A stretch of DNA of 17,505 nucleotides, from contig JAHBMJ010000402.1 in assembly GCA_018398765.1 (NCBI GenBank), positions 1 through 17,505 of the forward strand. The letters run 5' to 3'. The first letter of the stretch is position 1. The number at the start of each line of letters is the position of its first letter. Both the position numbers and the translations under genes were made by a program. This document shows positions 9,563 to 16,619 of this stretch, piece after piece. The notes under the pieces are model-generated. The model did not search any database, was not told the DNA's origin, and saw only the letters and a program-made list of their open reading frames with translations. Source of the stretch: Chromera velia. Taxonomy: Eukaryota > Sar > Chromeraceae.

Positions 9563-12500
9563 GAAGAAGAACGGCACATGACGAAGGAGGAGAGGGCAGA
9601 GAGGAAGAAGGAAAGAGGCGAAAAGGGGTCGAGAGCTTCGAGTTCCTCCCGGCCTCTTGCACGTTTCTTCGGGGGGGAAGCTGAGGCAGAGAGGCACGGG
9701 GTCCCTTTGGACAGAGTGGCCCGGGTCCATGACGCCCAGCTGCAGGTGGGTGCATCTGTATTCCTTTTCTGTGTAAAAAAAATTCTGTATGAAAAAGCAA
9801 GGCACGGGGTCCCTTTGGACAGAGTCCATGGTGGGTAGGTCGTCTGACGCACGAAAAAATTTGGATGCGTCCTTGCGTGCGTCAATTGACCCACAGGTGC
9901 AGGTGGGTGGGTGGGTAGGTCGTCCCGGTCTGACGTCAGTTCGGAGGGTGACGTGTCGACGCGAATGTTCTGTCTTTTTCATGCCGCGTCTCTTTCCTTC
10001 CTTCTCTCTTCATTGCCTTCCGCCAAAGGGCAAAAAAGAGACGGGGCGCTCTTTTTTTTTTTCGGGCAAGGAAGAAGAACCGTTTTTTACATTTGTCCTT
10101 GTCCCTCTCTGCACTGCATAGCACATGTTTCTCTTCCTATTTATTTGCACAGACAGACAGACAGACAGACAGAGACATGCCACCGTCGCGATTCTTTCTG
10201 CGTCTTTGCCTGTCTGTGTCCCGCCCCCCCCTCCAAATTCTGTCTCTGTGTGGTCGTCTTCTGTGCAGGTCACAGTCCTCAGAGTCGGACCTGAAAAATT
10301 TTTGGACTCAGGGTCGGTTTTTTTCTTTCTTCTCCTTTCTTTTGGGGGGGGAAGAGGCCAGGCAGGACGGAACTTTTGGGGGGGGGGGATCGAGGCGAGG
10401 GGGCCTACATATGTCTGGAGCTTCGCAGGAAGGGCGAATGGTTGTTTTGTCCTTGCTCTGTCTTTTTGAAGAGCTTTCACCCCATTAACGGACTTGAGAG
10501 AGAAGAGTTTTTGGAATTCGATTGACAACCTGTAGCCTGTAAGGGGGTTGCCTGGTTTGAGCGTCTCTGCACAAATTGCTGAACGGTCCGTGGAAGGAAT
10601 GCGGTCGGGCCTGCCTCTGAGAAAATGTACCTGCAGCAATTTTTACTTTCATACAGGATATGCTTATATACATACAGATGCGAAAAAAAAAAATGCTGAA
10701 CGGTCCGTGGAAGGAATGCGGTCGGGCCTGCCTCTCATACAGAATTCTGTACGTAAAAAAAAAAAAGAAACGCGTAAAAAAAAAAAAATGCTGAACGGTC
10801 CGTGGAAGGAATGCGGTCGGGCCTGCCTCCCTCTCTCTCCCTTCCTTCCTTCCTTTTTTGCCGCAGGTATGTTTTGAAGCGGGTGTCGATGGCCCAGCTG
10901 TACACGGGAGAGAACGTCAAGCCGACAATGACCGAAATGAACGACTTCAAGGTGGGTGTGTGTGCGTGTATTCAGTTGAATGAAAGAGTGGGGGAGAGGA
11001 GACGTAAACGTTTTCTTTGAAGTCAGAGGACGTAGACTGGATCCAGCACACAAACTGTGTTGTCGCAAGTCATTCATGAAACTGATCTCCTGAAGGGAAG
11101 GAAGGAACGGTGGGAGTCAAAAGAGTGTTTGATTTGAGCACTTGGGGGCTCACTCGTTGGTGGTGCTTCGGGCGTGCCTCTTCCTCTGTGTTTCTTTCCC
11201 TCTTTTCCCTACGTGCAAGCAAGTAGACGAATCAACGCCTTCCTTCAACTGAGGATCGATCAATTCAGCCTTTCGATTCATTCCTCCAACTGCATCTGTT
11301 GATGTACATGTTCTTGCTGCTTGCTTGTGTGTGTATGTGTGGTTAACCGCAGAAGGACGGGGACAAAGACGATGACGAGGAAGAGGCTGGACTTGTGAGT
11401 GGGTGGGTGGGTGGGAGGGTGTCTCCTTCTCTCTCTCTCTTTCTTTTGTTTTTTACCCTGTAACTCTCTGTGTGTCTCTCTCGTGCTTCTTCCTTTTCTT
11501 CGCTCGGCTGTCTCATGTCCTTTCGCTGTCGGTTGTCTTCCTGAAAGACTGAACAATTATTTATTTGTATTAATACATTCTGTATGAAAATAAAAAAATA
11601 GATAAATGCTGTAATGCATGGCAATTGTCTTCCTCAAAGACTGAACAATTAACTGATTGAAGGACGGACAGAAAACTGAGGGAGGGTTTGATTGATGGTC
11701 AGACAAGCCAGACAAATGGCTCTCCCTCTCTCTTGTGCCTTTCTTTATGAAAAACCAATTCCGAAGTAACTTTCTTCTCTTCTCTTCTCTTCTTGCGAGA
11801 CGCATGCATGAACAACCAGAATCACGACGACCAGAATTGCTTCTGTACAGACATCCATCTAATGAATCACCCAACAGACACACAAATGAAGGAATGAATG
11901 TCCTCTCTCTCCTCTTTCCTTCTTCCTTCCTTTTCCACCATGCACCTGACGGGGGACAAACAGGGGAATTATGTATGTATGTATAATTAATATGTATGTA
12001 TGTATGTGTCGGTACGTGTATTCCTTCTTCCCTTTCCACCATGCACCTGACGGGGGACAAACAGGATCGCATGGCCAACCTGACGATGAAGAGCGCCAGC
12101 AAGGGGGCGTCGGAATTCGCCATTGGCGACAAGGTGAAGGTTCCGTCGGGCGCCCTGCAGGTACCTAAGCGAGGGGAGGGGGGGGGCCTTCCATCTCATC
12201 TCTTTTCTCCTCTCAGTGGGCCTCTATCCCCTTTTTTGATCCGAAGCGAAAGGCATCCCTTACTGCTTTCTGTCTCCGTGTGTAGAGCTCTCTATCTGTC
12301 TCCAACGAGACGGCCGCACTGTCCCCTTTTTTTGATTCCTCATGATTATTTTTTTTCTTTTTGCCTTCAATTGTCGGAAGCATAGTTAGTCTCCTTTCTC
12401 TTCCGTACTTTCGTACCCCAAGAGTCCATTCCAGCGCTCCATCTGAAAAAAAAAAGCGAACCTCAAAACGTCATCTGGAGGCAAAAAATAAAAAGAGCAA

Positions 12501-12631
12501 ACTCATCTGTTCTTTGTCTTTCTGTCTCTTTCTTCCATTTCTTCTTCTTCGTGGCAGAACCTGACGGGGCTTGTGACCTCCATCGAGGGCCCGTCTTTCT
12601 CTCTATCTATATATGTATGTATATGTATATG

Positions 12632-12674
<43 letters not shown>

Positions 12675-15600
12675 ATACTTCTTCCATTTCTTCTTCTTCG
12701 TGACAGAACCTGACGGGGCTTGTGACTTCCATCGAGGGCCCGAAGGTGACGGTGAAACCACTCAACGCCTCCGGGCTTGGCATCGGAGAGGAAACCTTCG
12801 AGGTGGACAAGTCGGAAATCCACAAATTCTTTCAGGTCAGTCTGCAAATGGGCATGTTGTGGTTCTTGTCAGTGTCTCTGTCTGTGTATGCATGCATCAA
12901 GATGCTTTTATATGGCACTTTATCGTGTGCGTGGATGGGCGTGCGTCTCCAGACCGTCTGAGGCGACGAGCTTCTTTTGCAGGGTGTCGGAAGGGAAGGA
13001 AGGCAGGGTAGGGAAGGGAAGGGACATTCGTCGATCGACGACTGACTGAGGTCTCTCTCGGCGTGCTCTCTCACTCTCTCTCTCTCTGTGTCGCTTAATT
13101 CATCTTCTTGATGATTGCTCCGTGTGCGAGAGAGAAACGGAAAGGGAAAGGGGGGGGGGTGTAGAGACTTTGAAGGAAGGAGATTTGGCTGGAGGGTGGT
13201 GACCTCTCTTGCGTGCTTGCGGGTTTGTGAATGCATGCTTGCGGGTTTGTGAGTGTGCTGCGCATCTATATATCTATCTATCCGTGAGAGAGAGAGAGTG
13301 GTTCAATGCGACTGGTGTCTGACTTGAAATGTCTTTGTTTCTGTCATGCAGAGTGGAGACCGTGTGCGCGTTCTGTCTGGAATCAACGAGGGGTTTGCCG
13401 GTCTGATCGTGAGGGTCCATGAGGGGAACAGGGAAGCGTTCGTACACTCAGAGAGCGCGGGCAGGGAAATCACGTCAGTCAGTCAGTAAGTCCGCCTGCC
13501 TGCTTGCCTGCCTGCCTGCCTGCCGTGTGTGTATGTTCGCACTGATGTTGAAGAGAGACTTCGTCTTTTGAAATCCGTCGGTCAGTTCGTTTTTCCGTTT
13601 TTTTTTATCTTCTTTTTTGTGCGTAGGTAGAACAAATCCCCTTCGAGTGTCACAAACAGAAAACCTTTTTTTCCGCTGTCTGTTGCGTCTCTTTCTTTTT
13701 CTCTTTCTCTTTCTCTTTCTCTTTCTTCCTGCCCTGCAGAGTTCACTTCGACCACATGCGGCTTGCCACAGCGACCGGACAGGACGACGGGAAACAGGAG
13801 CTTCTCCACTTCCGCGTGGGCGACCTCATCTCCCTCTACCCCTCTGGAGATGTCAGTCAGTCAGTCAGTGTGTCAGCACTGACTGTCTGTCTGTCCCTTT
13901 GCTGCCTGCTTCTCTTCTTTGCGTGTGTTGTGGGTGTGGGGGTTGGGGGAGGCAGTCTGGTCCTCCTTCCCATTTGCGTGTGTATGCCTTTCTTTGTCCC
14001 CCCCCTCAGGACCTGCTTCCTCCTTATTCCTACTTTCATGCAGCTCTCTCTGTGAATGAATGTCTCAAGCAGAGGAAAAGTTTCTTTAGGTCTCCTTTGA
14101 CCCCCCGAGCGACGGGGGACAGAGTTAGGCATGCACGAAGACTCCGACCGAGCTCAATCAACGGCATGACATGACATGCCGGTACACACACTCGTGCGCA
14201 TAGGTTGTCAGATCGATTATCCCGCCCTCTTTCATCACCTATTCTACATGTGGTGCTCCCAGGCGGGCACGAACCGTCGCAAAGGTAGGGCAAGAAATAC
14301 GCACCAAATGAATGATTCAACAGTATGTAAAAGTAACTGCTGCCGAATATTATATTGGCCTTCCTTTCTTTTGCCTCCTGCCTCCTGCCTCCTGCCTCCT
14401 TAATTCCTGCAGATCGGCATGATCTACTTCATCACGATGAACGACGACATTCGCGTCCTCCTGCCCTCCGGAAAGTCATACAACGCCACGCCTGCGCAGG
14501 TAGGTCCGCTTTCTTGTGTGTATCCGAAATGCACGTATGTAAGAATGTGTGTGTGTGTGTGTGTGTGTGGATGTTTTCGTCTGGAGAGTCCTTCACCGCC
14601 ACGCCTTTCGAAATTCGTCCTCTGTCTCCTTTCAGATTTTCTTCTTGCCGAACGTTCCCCTTGGCTGGACTCAAAAAGTGCGACAGAAAGACCGGGCGGG
14701 CTCTCCTCTTTTGCCGTTTTTGGCACCGCTTCTGGAACACGGCGGGTAAATCTTCTAGAACCTCTCTCTCTTTTTGTTTCTTCTCCCTTCCCTCCGTGCA
14801 TGCGTGTGCCTGCAGGTGTTGGGCAAAAAGAACACGCGGACCTTCGTGGTGCCGGGAGCGGACCGTCGGCCCATCAAGGGAGGGGACAGCGTCCTCGTTT
14901 TGGAGGGCCCTGCTAAGGGACTCACTGGAATTGTCAAACACGTCAGTCTGTCTGTCAGTCAGGCAGTCATCGTCGTTCAGCCTTTGAGCACAAAGGTGCC
15001 ACAAGCCCGTTGATGGGATGTAGCTCCTCGAGAGAGAGAGAGAGACCTGCAGGCTCGTGTGTCTGTCTGTTTTCTTTTGTCGCATCCGCACAATAATCCC
15101 TCCCGTCTTCATGTCAGCGCCCGTAGAGAAAAAGCATACAGAGAAAATGCATACAGAGACAATGCATACAGAGAGAATGCATATAGGAAGGTTTACCCAC
15201 GAAAGAGAGATTTATCCATGGGTTTTACAGATGCAGAGCCCCGGCTTGTTCTCCCTCGTACAGTTTCTTTCATATCACTTACGATCATTCGTTTCTTTGC
15301 TCTCAAGTCGGAATTCCGCATCCATTGAGTGCTCAAGTGAGGTGAGGCAACCAGACCCAGACCAAAAAAGAGCCGTTGGAGGGTACCCTGTGCAAATGAA
15401 TGTGTGGATGGATGTTGTGGGAGCGTGTGTGTGTGCGTGCGTGCGTGCAGGTGTACCGGAACAATCTGTTCATCAAGTGCGCCCACAGGATGGAGTATGC
15501 CGGCTACGTTGCCGTGGACGCTCAATGGGTCAGTGAGTGAGTTGTTTTAGTTTTTTTGAGTATTTTGTATACATGTGTGTCTCTGTGGCCCGGCTACGTT

Positions 15601-15887
15601 GCCGTGGACGCTCAATGGGTCAGTGAGTGAGTTGTTTTAGTTTTTTTGAGTATTTTGTATACATGTGTGTCTCTGTGGCCCGGCTACGTTGCCGTGGCCG
15701 CTCAATGGGTACTGCAGTGAGTGGGTGCACCGCACTGATCGATGTGGCCAACTCGAAGCCAGAGACAGACGCCAAAGGAAGGAAGCAAGGGAGAGAGAGA
15801 AAGAAAGAAAGAAAGAAAGAAAGAAACGAGGAAGGACAAGAAAAAAATAAAATTAAGAAAGAAAGAAAGAAAGAAAGAAAAGAACGA

Positions 15888-15918
<31 letters not shown>

Positions 15919-16452
15919 GAAGAAAGAAAGAAAGAAAGAAAGAAAAAAAGAAAGAAGGAAAGAAAGAAAGAAAAAATAAAGAAAGAAAGAAAGAAAGACA
16001 GACAGACAGAAAGAAAGAAAGAAGGAAAAAGGAAGAAAGGAAGGAAGGAAGGAAAGAAAGAAAGAAAGGAAGGAAATAAAGAAATAAAAGAAAGAAAGAA
16101 AGAAAGACAGACAGACAGACAGACAGAAAGAAAGAAAGAAAGAAAGAAAAAGAAAGAAAGAAAGAACGAGGAAGGACAAGAAAAAAATAAAATTAAGAAA
16201 GAAAGAAAGAAAGAAAGGAAGAAAAGAACGAAAGAAAGAAAGAAAGAAAGAAAGGAAGGAAGAAAGAAAGAAAGAAAAAAAGAAAGAAGGAAAGAAAGAA
16301 AGAAAAAATAAATAAAGAAAGAAAGACAGACAGACAGACAGACAGAAAGAAAGAAAGAAAGAAAGAAAGAAAAAGGAAGGAAGGAAAGAAAGAAAGGAAG
16401 GAAGGAAATAAAGAAATAAAAGAAAGAAAGAAAGAAAGAAAGAAAGACAGAC

Positions 16453-16483
<31 letters not shown>

Positions 16484-16583
16484 AAAAGAAAGAAAGAAAG
16501 AAAGGAAGGAAGGAAAGAAAGAAAGAAAGAAAGGAAAGGCGCTTAGGGCATCCTTGCATGGAATTAGTTCTAGATCTAAACTT

Positions 16584-16619
<36 letters not shown>

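Noticed and set aside
10395-10435. Possible extra SPT5 exon reading [15 protein letters not shown]
   Set aside because: Exon 9 and exon 10 already join in matching phase 2 with continuous Spt5-like sequence, and no donor-acceptor pair fits this piece better.
14100-14290. Possible structured RNA or tRNA in SPT5 intron 15
   Set aside because: I could not find a cloverleaf, conserved TPsiC/A-box or B-box sequence, or other known RNA signature by eye.
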